Shown: positions 25,002 through 34,048 of the stretch, one piece after another
Position numbering within the stretch: position 1 is the stretch's first letter
Layout of the letters: the number at the start of each line of letters is the position of its first letter
From: Runella sp. MFBS21
Lineage (GTDB): Bacteria > Bacteroidota > Bacteroidia > Cytophagales > Spirosomataceae
DNA length: 64,000 nucleotides
Direction of reading: 5' to 3'
Assembly (NCBI RefSeq): GCF_029433105.1
Contig: NZ_JARNTW010000009.1
Location: 62,001 to 126,000 of the forward strand
The notes under the pieces: generated by a model
Seen by the model: the letters and a program-made list of their open reading frames with translations, nothing else
The model's database searches: none
What the model was told of the DNA's origin: nothing
Program-made: the position numbers and the translations under genes

Positions 25002-27242
25002 ATGATTCAGGTAGATACAGGCGTACAACAAACGCTTAAAGAAAGGCTAAAGGAAGTTTTTGGTTACAGTCAGTTTAGAGGAGAGCAGGAGGCTATCATC
25101 AATAGCGTCATGAGTGGTCATAATACTTTCGTGATTATGCCTACAGGTGCCGGGAAGTCTCTATGCTATCAGTTGCCAGCGATTACAAGCGAAGGCGTTG
25201 CAATTGTGATTTCGCCGTTGATAGCTTTGATGAAAAATCAAGTAGATCAACTAAATGCTTTTGGGATAAATGCCCAATTTCTTAACTCTACGCTCAATAA
25301 AGCAGAAATAAACAAAGTCAAAAAGGATGCGCTAGACAGTACCCTAAAGTTGCTATACATTGCACCCGAATCCCTGACTAAAGAAGAAAACTTGGATTTT
25401 TTACAGAAAACCAACATCTCTTTTGTGGCAGTGGATGAGGCGCACTGTATCTCCGAATGGGGCCATGATTTTCGTCCAGAGTACCGCCGTATTCGGGGTA
25501 TTATTGACAATATTAACCCCAATCTGCCTTTAATTGCACTTACTGCTACGGCAACGCCCAAAGTACAACAAGATATAGTGAAAAACTTGCGGATGGAAGA
25601 AGCAGACTTGTTTAAGTCTTCTTTCAATCGTAAGAATCTATATTATGAAGTTCGTCCAAAGTTGGGGGATGTTAATAAGCAGCTTATTAAATACATCAAA
25701 AACAATAAAGGTAAATCGGGTATCATTTATTGCTTGAGCCGTAAAACGGTGGAGGAAGTGGCAAACTTGCTCAATGTCAATGATATAAAGGCATTGCCTT
25801 ATCATGCTGGCTTGGATTCTACTACCCGCATGAACAACCAAGATGCGTTTTTGAACGAAGAAGCAGATGTAATCGTGGCTACGATTGCGTTTGGTATGGG
25901 AATCGACAAACCCGATGTGCGGTTTGTGATTCACTATGATGCGCCCAAGTCTCTCGAAGGATATTATCAAGAAACGGGCCGAGCAGGTAGAGACGGATTG
26001 GAAGGGAATTGTGTGATGTTTTATAGTATTGACGACATTCAAAAATTAGAAAAGTTCAATAAGGATAAGTCTGTTACTGAACGTGACAATGCCCGACATT
26101 TGCTCAGTGAAATGGTAGCTTACTCCAATTTGGGAGCTTGCCGCCGCCGTCAATTGTTGAGCTACTTTGGCGAATACATGGAGAAAGATTGTGGTTTTTG
26201 TGACAACTGTCTCAAACCTACCTCTAAAATCAAAGTACAAGATGAAGCGGTGCTGGTATTGAGAGCTATCAAACAAACCGACCAGCGTTTTGATGGAGAT
26301 CACATTGCAGATTTGATTACGGCCACCGACAATATATATGTGACTAGCTACGAACACAACAAGCTAGATGTATACGGACTAGGGAAATATAAAGATGAAG
26401 AGGAGGGTGAAGAGTATGGCGTGGAGTATTGGCGTTCGTTGATTCGTCAGTTGGTGATTTTTGGCTATCTTCTCAAAGATTCTGAAAATTATGGCGTCTT
26501 GAAAATGAGCGAGAAAGGCTTAAAGTACATTGATGACCCATACCCAATCACCATATCAAAAGACCATACTTTCGACGAAAACGAAATACAAAAAGCCAGC
26601 GAAGACGAAGATGTGGCAGAGCTAGCTCCTTCGGGTGGCGGCAATGCTTACGACGACGCCTTACTGGGACTGCTCAAAGCACTTCGTAAAAAAATTGCGA
26701 AAGATAAAAACCTTCCGCCTTACGTAATCTTCCAAGATCCTTCTTTGGAAGAAATGGCAACTACCTACCCGACTACTACCCAAGAAATGGCCCAAATCAA
26801 TGGTGTGGGCATGGGAAAAGTGCAGAAATTTGGACGGCCATTTATTGATTTAATTACGAAGTACGTTGAAGAAAACGAAATTGAAACGGCTAAAGACGTA
26901 GTCGTAAAATCGGCTGCCAATAAGTCAAAAGTTAAGATATTTATTATTCAACAGATTGACCGTAAAGTAGATTTAGATGAAATTGCCGAAGCCAAAGGGC
27001 TCGGTATGGATGAGTTGATAGAGGAGATAGAACACATCTGCTATTCTGGCACCAAATTGAATTTAGATTATTACATCAATCAAATAATGGATCGCGACCG
27101 TCAACATGATATATATGACTATTTCATGACGGCCGAAACAGATAGCATCAAGGTCGCCTTGGATGAATTGGCGAGCGAAGATGTCACAGAAGACGAACTT
27201 AGACTGATGCGTATCAAATTTTTGTCAGAAGTAGCAAACTAA
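25002..27242 (+). CDS. recQ: ATP-dependent DNA helicase RecQ
   Basis: 746 aa. The helicase core shows Walker A TGAGKSLCYQLPA, the DEAH box VDEAHCISEWGHDFRP and motif VI QETGRAGRDG. The RecQ-C-terminal zinc site follows (CRRRQLLSYFGE, KDCGFCDNC), then a winged helix, and an HRDC domain near residues 545-625 (DALLGLLKALRKKIAK). About 110 further helical residues follow HRDC, an extension also seen in Bacteroidota RecQs, so the protein is longer than the 609-aa E. coli enzyme. Unwinds DNA in recombination and fork repair. Confidence 0.96.
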   Translation: MIQVDTGVQQTLKERLKEVFGYSQFRGEQEAIINSVMSGHNTFVIMPTGAGKSLCYQLPAITSEGVAIVISPLIALMKNQVDQLNAFGINAQFLNSTLNKAEINKVKKDALDSTLKLLYIAPESLTKEENLDFLQKTNISFVAVDEAHCISEWGHDFRPEYRRIRGIIDNINPNLPLIALTATATPKVQQDIVKNLRMEEADLFKSSFNRKNLYYEVRPKLGDVNKQLIKYIKNNKGKSGIIYCLSRKTVEEVANLLNVNDIKALPYHAGLDSTTRMNNQDAFLNEEADVIVATIAFGMGIDKPDVRFVIHYDAPKSLEGYYQETGRAGRDGLEGNCVMFYSIDDIQKLEKFNKDKSVTERDNARHLLSEMVAYSNLGACRRRQLLSYFGEYMEKDCGFCDNCLKPTSKIKVQDEAVLVLRAIKQTDQRFDGDHIADLITATDNIYVTSYEHNKLDVYGLGKYKDEEEGEEYGVEYWRSLIRQLVIFGYLLKDSENYGVLKMSEKGLKYIDDPYPITISKDHTFDENEIQKASEDEDVAELAPSGGGNAYDDALLGLLKALRKKIAKDKNLPPYVIFQDPSLEEMATTYPTTTQEMAQINGVGMGKVQKFGRPFIDLITKYVEENEIETAKDVVVKSAANKSKVKIFIIQQIDRKVDLDEIAEAKGLGMDELIEEIEHICYSGTKLNLDYYINQIMDRDRQHDIYDYFMTAETDSIKVALDELASEDVTEDELRLMRIKFLSEVAN

Positions 27243-27333
27243 GTAGAAAGTGGAAAGTTTGAAGTGAAAAACTCTAATTATTTTTTATTGTGAATCACTC
27301 AAAACGCTCAACTTGACACTTTACATCAAAAAG

Positions 27334-28623
27334 ATGAATATTCTAATCCTCGGGTCGGGCGGGCGAGAGCACGCTTTTGCTTGGAAAATAGCCCAAAGCC
27401 CCCACTGTGATGAACTCTATGTAGCCCCTGGTAACGCCGGGACGGCTCAAGTTGCCACCAATTTGCCGATTAGTTATAATGACTTTGAAGCAGTGGCGAA
27501 GGCGATTGTCGCTCACAAAATTAAATTAGTAATCGTGGGGCCGGAAGAACCCCTCGTCAACGGAATCGTCAATTTTTTGAAAGCTCGTCCCGAACTAGCC
27601 CGTGTCAAAATTGTCGGCCCTGACCAATTAGGGGCACAGCTAGAAGGAAGTAAAGATTTCTCTAAAAACTTCATGCTTAAGTATGGCATTCCGACGGCTT
27701 CTTCGCGGACATTCACAGTCGAAAGTCTCGAAGAAGGACTTGCTTACTTAGACACTCATTCTTTGCCAGTAGTACTTAAAGCCGATGGATTGGCGGCCGG
27801 CAAAGGCGTGATTATTGCTGAAACTACGGCGGTCGCCAAAACCGCTCTCAACGATATGTTGGTAGAGGCTAAATTTGGAGCGGCTAGTAGTAAGGTGGTT
27901 ATCGAGCAATTTTTGAGAGGTATTGAGCTTTCGGTATTTGTGCTTACTGACGGGCTCAATTATAAAATCTTGCCCGAAGCCAAAGACTACAAACGCATTG
28001 GAGAGCGTGATACCGGCCCCAATACAGGAGGTATGGGAGCCGTATCGCCAGTAGTCTTTGCGGATGAAAACTTCCTCAAAAAAGTAGAACAAAAAATTGT
28101 AAAACCTACTTTAAGAGGACTTCAAGAAGAAAAAATCCATTATGTAGGCTTTATATTTATTGGATTAATGAACGTCAAAGGCGAACCCTATGTGATAGAA
28201 TACAATGCACGCATGGGTGACCCCGAAACGGAAGTAGTATTGCCTCGCATTCAGTCGGATTTGGTGACTTTGCTCTTGGCAGCGGCTGATCAAAAACTCA
28301 TAGATAGCGATTTTGTAATATCAAATCAAACAGCCGTGACTACCGTCATCGTATCAGGAGGATATCCTGATGATTACGAAAAAGGCAAGAAAATTGCAGA
28401 GCTTGAAAGAATAGAAGATGTGACGGTGTTTCATGCTGGCACAACTACCAATGGCGATGGAGAGGTACTTACCAACGGAGGGCGAGTGCTGGCCTTAACC
28501 GCACTAGCCAACTCCCTCGAAGGAGCTGTAAATAAATCGCAAAAGGCGGCGGCTGCCGTTCAATTTGAGGGAAAATATTATCGTAAAGATATTGGTTTAG
28601 ACTTGATTAGATACAACGATTAG
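27334..28623 (+). CDS. purD: Phosphoribosylamine-glycine ligase PurD
   Basis: 429 aa from the ATG at 27334 (MNILILGSGGREHAF); the in-frame TTG at 27313 is not needed. ATP-grasp enzyme of purine synthesis. N-terminal phosphate loop LGSGGREHAFAWKI, VGPEEPLVNGIV, GLAAGKGV of the ATP-binding fold, RDTGPNTGGMGAVSP and NARMGDPETEVVLPR are all present. It makes GAR from phosphoribosylamine, glycine and ATP. It is 91 bp after recQ and 61 bp before ricT. Confidence 0.96.
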   Translation: MNILILGSGGREHAFAWKIAQSPHCDELYVAPGNAGTAQVATNLPISYNDFEAVAKAIVAHKIKLVIVGPEEPLVNGIVNFLKARPELARVKIVGPDQLGAQLEGSKDFSKNFMLKYGIPTASSRTFTVESLEEGLAYLDTHSLPVVLKADGLAAGKGVIIAETTAVAKTALNDMLVEAKFGAASSKVVIEQFLRGIELSVFVLTDGLNYKILPEAKDYKRIGERDTGPNTGGMGAVSPVVFADENFLKKVEQKIVKPTLRGLQEEKIHYVGFIFIGLMNVKGEPYVIEYNARMGDPETEVVLPRIQSDLVTLLLAAADQKLIDSDFVISNQTAVTTVIVSGGYPDDYEKGKKIAELERIEDVTVFHAGTTTNGDGEVLTNGGRVLALTALANSLEGAVNKSQKAAAAVQFEGKYYRKDIGLDLIRYND

Positions 28624-28684
28624 TGGTTGGGAATGGTTAGGGAAAATCACTAACTGTTGACCACTATTCACTAACCATGAAACA

Positions 28685-30127
28685 ATGAGCTGTAAATCGT
28701 GCTCAACTGGTGGTTGCGGAACGCGCGGACTGAACGGAAAAACCGCTGGTTGTAAAAATAACGGAGCCTGTTCTACAGGCGGTTGTAATAAGATGAACGT
28801 TTTCGACTGGCTAAGTGATATGGATATGCCATTCGGTAAACGATTTGATATAGTAGAAGTAAAATTTAAAGGAGGAAGAAAAGAATACTTTCGGAATGTC
28901 AATCAGTTAGATCTCCATACGGGCGATTATGTCGTTTGTGAAATGGCCTCAGGCTATCACATAGGAGCGGTGTCATTGCAAGGAGATTTGGTAAGGGTGC
29001 AGATGCTCAAGCGCAAAATCGCTGATGACGAAAACATCAAAAGTATTTATCGGGTTGCCACTTCCAGAGATTTGGAGAAGCACGAGCAGAGTATCGCTCG
29101 TGATCTTACTACCATGTATCGCGCACGCGAAATGGTGAAAGACCTGAAACTCAATATGAAACTCTCAGATGTGGAGTTTCAATCTGACAATACCAAAGCT
29201 ACATTCTACTATTCTGCCGACGATCGTGTCGATTTTCGTGAATTGATTAAGGTATTGGCGGGTGAGTTCAAGGCCCGTATCGAAATGCGTCAAATCAGTC
29301 TTCGTCAAGAAGCCGGGCGCCTAGGCGGAATTGGTGCTTGTGGACGCGAGCTTTGCTGTTCTACTTGGCTTACAGAGTTTAAAAATATCACAACTTCTGC
29401 TGCTAGGTATCAAAATCTATCGCTTAATCCTACCAAGCTCTCGGGGCAATGTGGGCGTTTGAAGTGTTGCCTCAATTATGAGTTGGAAACCTACATCGAT
29501 GCTCTGAAGGATATTCCACACGTGGATGCCCCCCTCAAAACCCAGAAAGGATTAGCTCATCTCCAAAAAACCGACATTTTTAAAAAAATAATGTGGTTTG
29601 GCTATGAAAACGACAGTACCACTTGGCATCCTATTACGCTTGAGCAGGTCAATAAAATTCTGAAATTAAACGCACAAGGTCAAAAACCTATTTCTCTTGA
29701 CGTGCTTGATATTGAGGAGGTAGTGTTGGCAGTTCCTGCCATTGGAATTAATAGTGACTTGGCAAAAATGGATAAAAAATTCAGTAGCCGAGAACAAAGC
29801 CAAGGAGGAAATCGCAAAAACAAGAAGAAGAAAAGTGGCGGGAACAATCCTAATAACAGTGGGGGGAATCCCAACCCAAAAACAAATAATCCTGCTACAC
29901 AAGTAGAGGGCAAAGCAAAAACAGAAGGTGGAAATTCTAACCCAAAAACAACTGCTCCTTCACAAGAGCCCAAAGCGAAGGCAGAAGGTGGAAATCCCAA
30001 CCCAAAGACAAACCCTTCTTCTCCACAAGATACCAAAGCAAAAGTAGAAGGTGGAAATCCCAATCCATCTCCTAAAGGGAATCAGCAGCATCGGGGACGA
30101 AGAGAAAAGGGAGGAGATAAAAAATAA
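28685..30127 (+). CDS. ricT: PSP1-domain protein, RicT/YaaT family
   Basis: 480 aa. A cysteine-rich N-terminus (six Cys in the first 34 residues) precedes the PSP1 domain, with core blocks GRLGGIGACGRELCCSTWL and LSGQCGRLKCCLNYE. These cysteines are known to help hold Fe-S clusters in the Bacillus Ric complex (RicA/F/T). In Bacteroidota the gene usually stands alone, and its role is not settled. The last ~115 residues are a low-complexity tail rich in Lys, Asn, Gly and Pro with four variants of a GGNPNPKT repeat, probably disordered and RNA- or acid-binding by charge. Confidence 0.9.
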   Translation: MSCKSCSTGGCGTRGLNGKTAGCKNNGACSTGGCNKMNVFDWLSDMDMPFGKRFDIVEVKFKGGRKEYFRNVNQLDLHTGDYVVCEMASGYHIGAVSLQGDLVRVQMLKRKIADDENIKSIYRVATSRDLEKHEQSIARDLTTMYRAREMVKDLKLNMKLSDVEFQSDNTKATFYYSADDRVDFRELIKVLAGEFKARIEMRQISLRQEAGRLGGIGACGRELCCSTWLTEFKNITTSAARYQNLSLNPTKLSGQCGRLKCCLNYELETYIDALKDIPHVDAPLKTQKGLAHLQKTDIFKKIMWFGYENDSTTWHPITLEQVNKILKLNAQGQKPISLDVLDIEEVVLAVPAIGINSDLAKMDKKFSSREQSQGGNRKNKKKKSGGNNPNNSGGNPNPKTNNPATQVEGKAKTEGGNSNPKTTAPSQEPKAKAEGGNPNPKTNPSSPQDTKAKVEGGNPNPSPKGNQQHRGRREKGGDKK

Positions 30128-30136
30128 CTTTTCTGA

Positions 30137-30169
30137 AACCTCGGCTACGTTTAGAACGTAGCCGAGGTT
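30137..30169. terminator. Perfect 15-bp hairpin between convergent genes
   Basis: AACCTCGGCTACGTT (30137-30151), 3-nt loop, and its exact complement (30155-30169). It sits between the stop of ricT (30127) and the stop of the convergent serine hydrolase (30185), the place of a bidirectional terminator. Flanking T/A runs are short. Confidence 0.7.
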
Positions 30170-30184
30170 AAGGTTTAAAAAGCT

Positions 30185-31354
30185 TCAAAACGCCATTTTC
30201 AGCGTTTCTTTATCGTATAATACTTCATCCAACTTTTTGGAATAACTATTTAATAAAATAGCAATGCTCACTTTTTGGGCAGGAAAGTAATAGGCCACTC
30301 CGTTGAAGCAGTGCACATTTCCGCCGTGGCCGATTCCTTTTTTGCCATCAATATCCAGAAGAAAAAGGCCTAATCCGTAGTCTTTGATATAAGATAGATT
30401 TTCTGGAATATCGTCAATTTGGAGGTTTGTTGGGGTTTCCATCAGCGCAACTGAAGAAGGCTTGAGGAGTTGGTGAGTCTTAAGGGATTCCATAAAAATA
30501 GCTAAATCATAAGAATTAGATACCAATCCGCCATCGAGCATATCTTGACCACCTACGGCATAATAATCAAATTTTGTGAGGTCACGCATCATGCCATTGT
30601 TGAAAGAATCATAATATCCCCTTGAAAGGCTCGCAGGACGGGTAGAAGAAGCATAGGTATTTTGCAAGTGGAGGGGTTGAATGATTTTTTCGGTCACTAC
30701 TTCATACGCACTTTTACCAGTAATGTTTTCAATAATCAAGGCCAAAATTAAGTAGTTGGTATTGGAATAACTCCACTGCGAACCTACCTCAAACAAAGCT
30801 TTTTTGTCAAAAATCGTTCGTAAATTTTCCTTAGCCGACTGGGCTTTTACCGACTGATTATGGATGTTGAGTACCCCACCGATGCCCAAATAATCTCTAA
30901 TCCCCGACGTATGTTGCAGTAAGTGGCGAATAGTCGCTTTATCAAGATTGGAAATATGCTTAGTGTATTCGTCAGATAATAGGTATTTGCTGGCCAAATC
31001 ATCGATGTGAAGTTTGCCTTCTTCTTGGAGTTTTAGGATAGTAGCGGCGCTAACGGTCTTGGATATACTTCCTATGCCAAGCGTATGGCAAGGGCTAAGA
31101 TTGATATTATTTGGCAGGTCGGCTTTGCCGGCAGTAGTGCTCCAAATTCCCTCAGGGGTTTTGATAGTGATACTTACGCCCACAGCACCTGCTTGCATAA
31201 ACTTATCGACGATACGTTGGTATTGAGCGGCGCGAGGATGGACTACATTAGCAAAGCTACAAGTAGCCTGCGGAATGGCTTTTTCAAGATTTTCTTGACA
31301 TGCGGTAAGCAATAAAAATAAGATTGCTAGAGCTGATAGCTGAATGTTTTTCAT
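30185..31354 (-). CDS. Lipoprotein serine hydrolase (beta-lactamase/DD-peptidase fold)
   Basis: 389 aa. Signal peptide with a lipobox (FLLLTAC), so probably a membrane-anchored lipoprotein. Class C/DD-peptidase fold: catalytic SxxK in GIGSISKTVS, YxN in WSYSNTNYL, and late HGGNVH in place of KTG (GIGHGGNV). Such proteins include esterases, DD-peptidases and D-aminopeptidases; activity is not predictable. The next two genes on the strand (31373 and AraC at 32053) precede it, so it may be the end of an AraC-controlled unit. Confidence 0.88.
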   Translation of the reverse strand: MKNIQLSALAILFLLLTACQENLEKAIPQATCSFANVVHPRAAQYQRIVDKFMQAGAVGVSITIKTPEGIWSTTAGKADLPNNINLSPCHTLGIGSISKTVSAATILKLQEEGKLHIDDLASKYLLSDEYTKHISNLDKATIRHLLQHTSGIRDYLGIGGVLNIHNQSVKAQSAKENLRTIFDKKALFEVGSQWSYSNTNYLILALIIENITGKSAYEVVTEKIIQPLHLQNTYASSTRPASLSRGYYDSFNNGMMRDLTKFDYYAVGGQDMLDGGLVSNSYDLAIFMESLKTHQLLKPSSVALMETPTNLQIDDIPENLSYIKDYGLGLFLLDIDGKKGIGHGGNVHCFNGVAYYFPAQKVSIAILLNSYSKKLDEVLYDKETLKMAF

Positions 31355-31372
31355 GAGCTGTAGTAAGATGAT

Positions 31373-31972
31373 TTAGGGGCGGAGATTGATTTTAAGACCT
31401 ACACCCAAAAAAGTGTGAATTGAAAAAGGAATGATACGGTCGCCAAAAGGAGCCACCACCATGGTTTTGTAGTCGGTAGTAATGGCATAACGGTCAGAAA
31501 GTGAATACTCAAGTCCTAGACCTAATTTGATATTGGCTTGGGCTTTGCCGAAATGTGTAACACGTTGATATTCGCCATTTTTTAGTTCATATTTCTGTCC
31601 AGCCAATATGGCGTGTTTGTAACCCAGAGCCGTATGAAGATTGGTTTGGAGGCCAAAAGGTAAGCGATACCCTAATCGATAAGAAGCATCGAGCATGAGG
31701 GCATGTTCGAGAGATTGTTGGTAGTAATAATAAAAATCTACTCCCCACGCTTTTTGCCAATGCTTACCGGAGCGCACTCGTAAGTCGGTACCGACAGAAA
31801 AGGCTGGGTGAATAGGTAATTGGGTGAGTTTCCAAGAAGGCAGGCCGAGGGTTTCGTTGAAGAAAGAAACCCTTACGGTTTTTGGGGAAAATTGGGCGAT
31901 TGTTTTTGGTCCATACAAGATAAAAACTACCAAAGACGCGCAACGAATGAGTTTTGTTTTGAAATGAATCAT
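31373..31972 (-). CDS. Outer-membrane-like protein of unknown function
   Basis: 199 aa from the ATG at 31970-31972, which places a signal peptide (IRCASLVVFILYGPKTIAQ) at the N-terminus; longer in-frame starts exist (31978, 32011). The mature part has alternating hydrophobic strands (YRLGYRLPFGLQTNLHTALGY, LGLGLEYSL, FLGVGLKINLRP) consistent with a small beta-barrel. Family not recognised. 18 bp before the serine hydrolase on the same strand. Confidence 0.65.
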   Translation of the reverse strand: MIHFKTKLIRCASLVVFILYGPKTIAQFSPKTVRVSFFNETLGLPSWKLTQLPIHPAFSVGTDLRVRSGKHWQKAWGVDFYYYYQQSLEHALMLDASYRLGYRLPFGLQTNLHTALGYKHAILAGQKYELKNGEYQRVTHFGKAQANIKLGLGLEYSLSDRYAITTDYKTMVVAPFGDRIIPFSIHTFLGVGLKINLRP

Positions 31973-32052
31973 GAGCATTAAAGTTTGATTTCGCCACAAA
32001 AATCCCTTCAAATAACCTCCTATGCGCCCTTGCTTGTAAGATGAGACCTATT

Positions 32053-33177
32053 TTATGATATTTCCAGCGCCTGTTTCATAAATTCGGAAGGAGAAAGCTG
32101 AGTTGTTTTTTTAAAACAACGATTGAAAGACGATTTTGAATTAAAGCCACATTCATAGGCTAAAGCAAGAATTGTAAAACGTTTGTTTTCGGGTAAAATA
32201 GCCATTCTTTTAAATTCTGCTATTCGTAAATTATTGATGTAGTCATAAAAATGAACACCTTCTATGTCGTTGATGATTTGGGATAAATAATTGGGATGAA
32301 TATCTAATTGACTAGCCAAATCAACGAGCGTTAGTTCGGGTTCTTTGAAAGTTTTTTGTTGCTCCATCAGGGCTGAGAGGCGTTTATGAAGCTCTTGAGC
32401 GCTTTCTTCATTAAGACCCGATTTGGCATATTTCTTTTTCTCAAGATTAGTTTCTTCATGAGATAATGGAACAACAAGCGGCGCATTTGACGCAATAGCC
32501 GCCGAATATTGATTCGTAAAAATTCCCACTTGTTTAATACCAAAATACCCCACACCTATTGCAAATACACTAGCCGAAGAAAATATCAACTGGTCGTCTT
32601 GATTTCCAATAATCAAAGCCCATATCAAGCCCATTGCATAAAAAAGAAACTGTAGCCAATGGAGGTTGATTTTATCTTGGTTAGAAAACTGATGTAGGAT
32701 GCGTTTACGGTGTTTTTTGAGGAGCAAATTTGTACCTAAGACATAGAGAAGCCCCGAGCACGTGAGTAAGATATCGATGAGTTGGAGTTGGGTTTCAAAG
32801 CCTTTACCATTGTGTTTGAATACCTCAATCTTTTGGGCGGTGGTTAAAAACCAAAAAGGCAAATAGATACCAATGATTATGAGAGGTAAGACCAGGTGCC
32901 AAAGCCATTGTTTTTTTTGAAAATTTTCGGGGCGGGTCAGTGCTAGCGTATAGAGGTAGAGTAGAGGGCCATGCAAAAAAGGAAGGGGAAAGTTGATACC
33001 TAGGAAGATTGGATAATTATAGATAAATTGATCAATAAACCCATAATACGAAAATACATGAATGCCCACTACAATCATCCAAATACCCAAAATGAAGTCG
33101 GCAGTAGTGCGCCCTTTTTTGGTAAGGATGATAAGGGCTAGGAAGAAAGCTGTAAAAGTTCCGACGATATAAATCAT
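32053..33177 (-). CDS. AraC-type regulator with N-terminal membrane domain
   Basis: 374 aa from the ATG at 33175-33177. The frame is open further upstream, but that part lies in the palindromic repeat array and would disrupt the first membrane helix. The N-terminal ~210 residues have about seven hydrophobic segments (MIYIVGTFTAFFLALIIL first). The C-terminal ~100 residues are an AraC double helix-turn-helix (LDIHPNYLSQIIND, YECGFNSKSSFNRCFKKTT). Such membrane AraC regulators are common in Bacteroidota and probably sense envelope signals. Likely regulates itself and the two genes downstream; no sites were identified. Confidence 0.88.
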   Translation of the reverse strand: MIYIVGTFTAFFLALIILTKKGRTTADFILGIWMIVVGIHVFSYYGFIDQFIYNYPIFLGINFPLPFLHGPLLYLYTLALTRPENFQKKQWLWHLVLPLIIIGIYLPFWFLTTAQKIEVFKHNGKGFETQLQLIDILLTCSGLLYVLGTNLLLKKHRKRILHQFSNQDKINLHWLQFLFYAMGLIWALIIGNQDDQLIFSSASVFAIGVGYFGIKQVGIFTNQYSAAIASNAPLVVPLSHEETNLEKKKYAKSGLNEESAQELHKRLSALMEQQKTFKEPELTLVDLASQLDIHPNYLSQIINDIEGVHFYDYINNLRIAEFKRMAILPENKRFTILALAYECGFNSKSSFNRCFKKTTQLSPSEFMKQALEIS

Positions 33178-33215
33178 AGCGTTTATCACTGTTTTATAGC
33201 TATGACAACTCACAA

Positions 33216-33855
33216 GCCCTAACCCCTGCCGACGTTCAAAACGTGACAACGTCGGCAGGGGTTAACGTCAGCACTAGCCCTAACCCTGCCGACGTTCAAA
33301 CAACACGACAACGTCGGCAGGGGTTAACGTCAGCACTAGCCCTAACCCTGCCGACATTCCAAACGTGACAACGTCGGCAGGGGTTAACATCAGCACCAGC
33401 CCTAACCCTGCCGACGTTCAAAACGTGACAACGTCGGCAGGGGTTAACGTCAGCACCAGCCCTAACCCTGCCGACGTTCAAAACGTGACAACGTCGGCAG
33501 GGGTTAACGTCAGCACTAGCCCTAACCCTGCCGACATTCCAAACGTGACAACGTCGGCAGGGTTTAACATCAGCATTAGCCCTAACCCTGCCGACGTTCA
33601 AAACGTCCCAATGTCGGCAGGGTTTAACGTCAGCACTAGCCCTAACCCTGCCGACGTTCCAAATGTCCCAACGTCGGCAGGGTTGAACGTCAGCACTAGC
33701 CCTAACCCTGCCGACATTCCAAATGTCCCAACGTCGGCAGGGTTTAACATCAGCCTAACCCTAACCCTGCCGACGTTCAAAACGTGACAACGTCGGCAGG
33801 GTTCAAAGTCAACCCATTCCTAACCCTGCCGACGTTTTGAGCGTGGGCAGGGTTA
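33216..33855. repeat. Array of eleven ~60-bp palindromic tandem repeats
   Basis: Eleven units with period 59-62 bp (TGCCGAC at 33227, 33287, 33349, 33409, 33469, 33529, 33589, 33649, 33709, 33768, 33827). Each unit holds an inverted repeat, CCCTGCCGACGTT ... AACGTCGGCAGGG (about 13-bp stem), followed by a linker like TTAACGTCAGCACTAGCCCTAA (shown in part). Several units carry one transition in a stem arm. Because the period is mostly 60 bp, open frames run through both strands. One end begins ~38 bp upstream of the AraC start; the other supplies the C-terminal codons of the XRE gene. It is not CRISPR: there are no variable spacers. Confidence 0.93.
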
Positions 33856-34048
33856 AATATTTTATCAGCTCTTCTTTTTCAATTTCAAGTTTTTGAGCCA
33901 ACGACCCAAGATGTTTGATTTTGGGAGTGTTGGTATCGCTTTCCCAATCGCAGTACGTACTTTGAGCTACATTGATAGACAGTGCTATCTCTTTTTGAGT
34001 AAGGCGTAGGTGAGTACGCCTATTTCGTAGAAATGTTCCTAATGTCAT
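33809..34048 (-). CDS. XRE-family helix-turn-helix regulator with repeat-derived C-terminus
   Basis: 79 aa. Helix-turn-helix of the Cro/C1 type (LTQKEIALSINVAQSTYCDWESD) fills residues ~15-65. The last ~14 residues (LPTLKTSAGLGMG) and the stop are encoded by the last unit of the palindromic array, so the original end was probably replaced. The motif LRNRRTHLRLTQKEIA resembles regulators that respond to starvation or control nearby genes. No partner toxin is adjacent. Possible target sites: the CATGACATTAG-like copies at its start and near 34248-34262. Confidence 0.8.
   Translation of the reverse strand: MTLGTFLRNRRTHLRLTQKEIALSINVAQSTYCDWESDTNTPKIKHLGSLAQKLEIEKEELIKYLTLPTLKTSAGLGMG

Noticed and set aside
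32053-33249. Longer AraC form starting at 33249
   Set aside because: The added 24 residues come from the palindromic array and would place non-hydrophobic sequence before the first membrane helix; the ATG at 33177 is preferred.
33365-33787. 140-aa plus-strand frame of 20-residue repeats (NPADVQNVTTSAGV-like) and the matching minus-strand frames
   Set aside because: The frame exists only because the palindromic repeat period is 60 bp and free of stops; the opposite strand is equally open. No start context, signal peptide or promoter.
33216-33855. CRISPR array
   Set aside because: The repeated unit includes the linker, so there are no variable spacers, and no cas genes are present.
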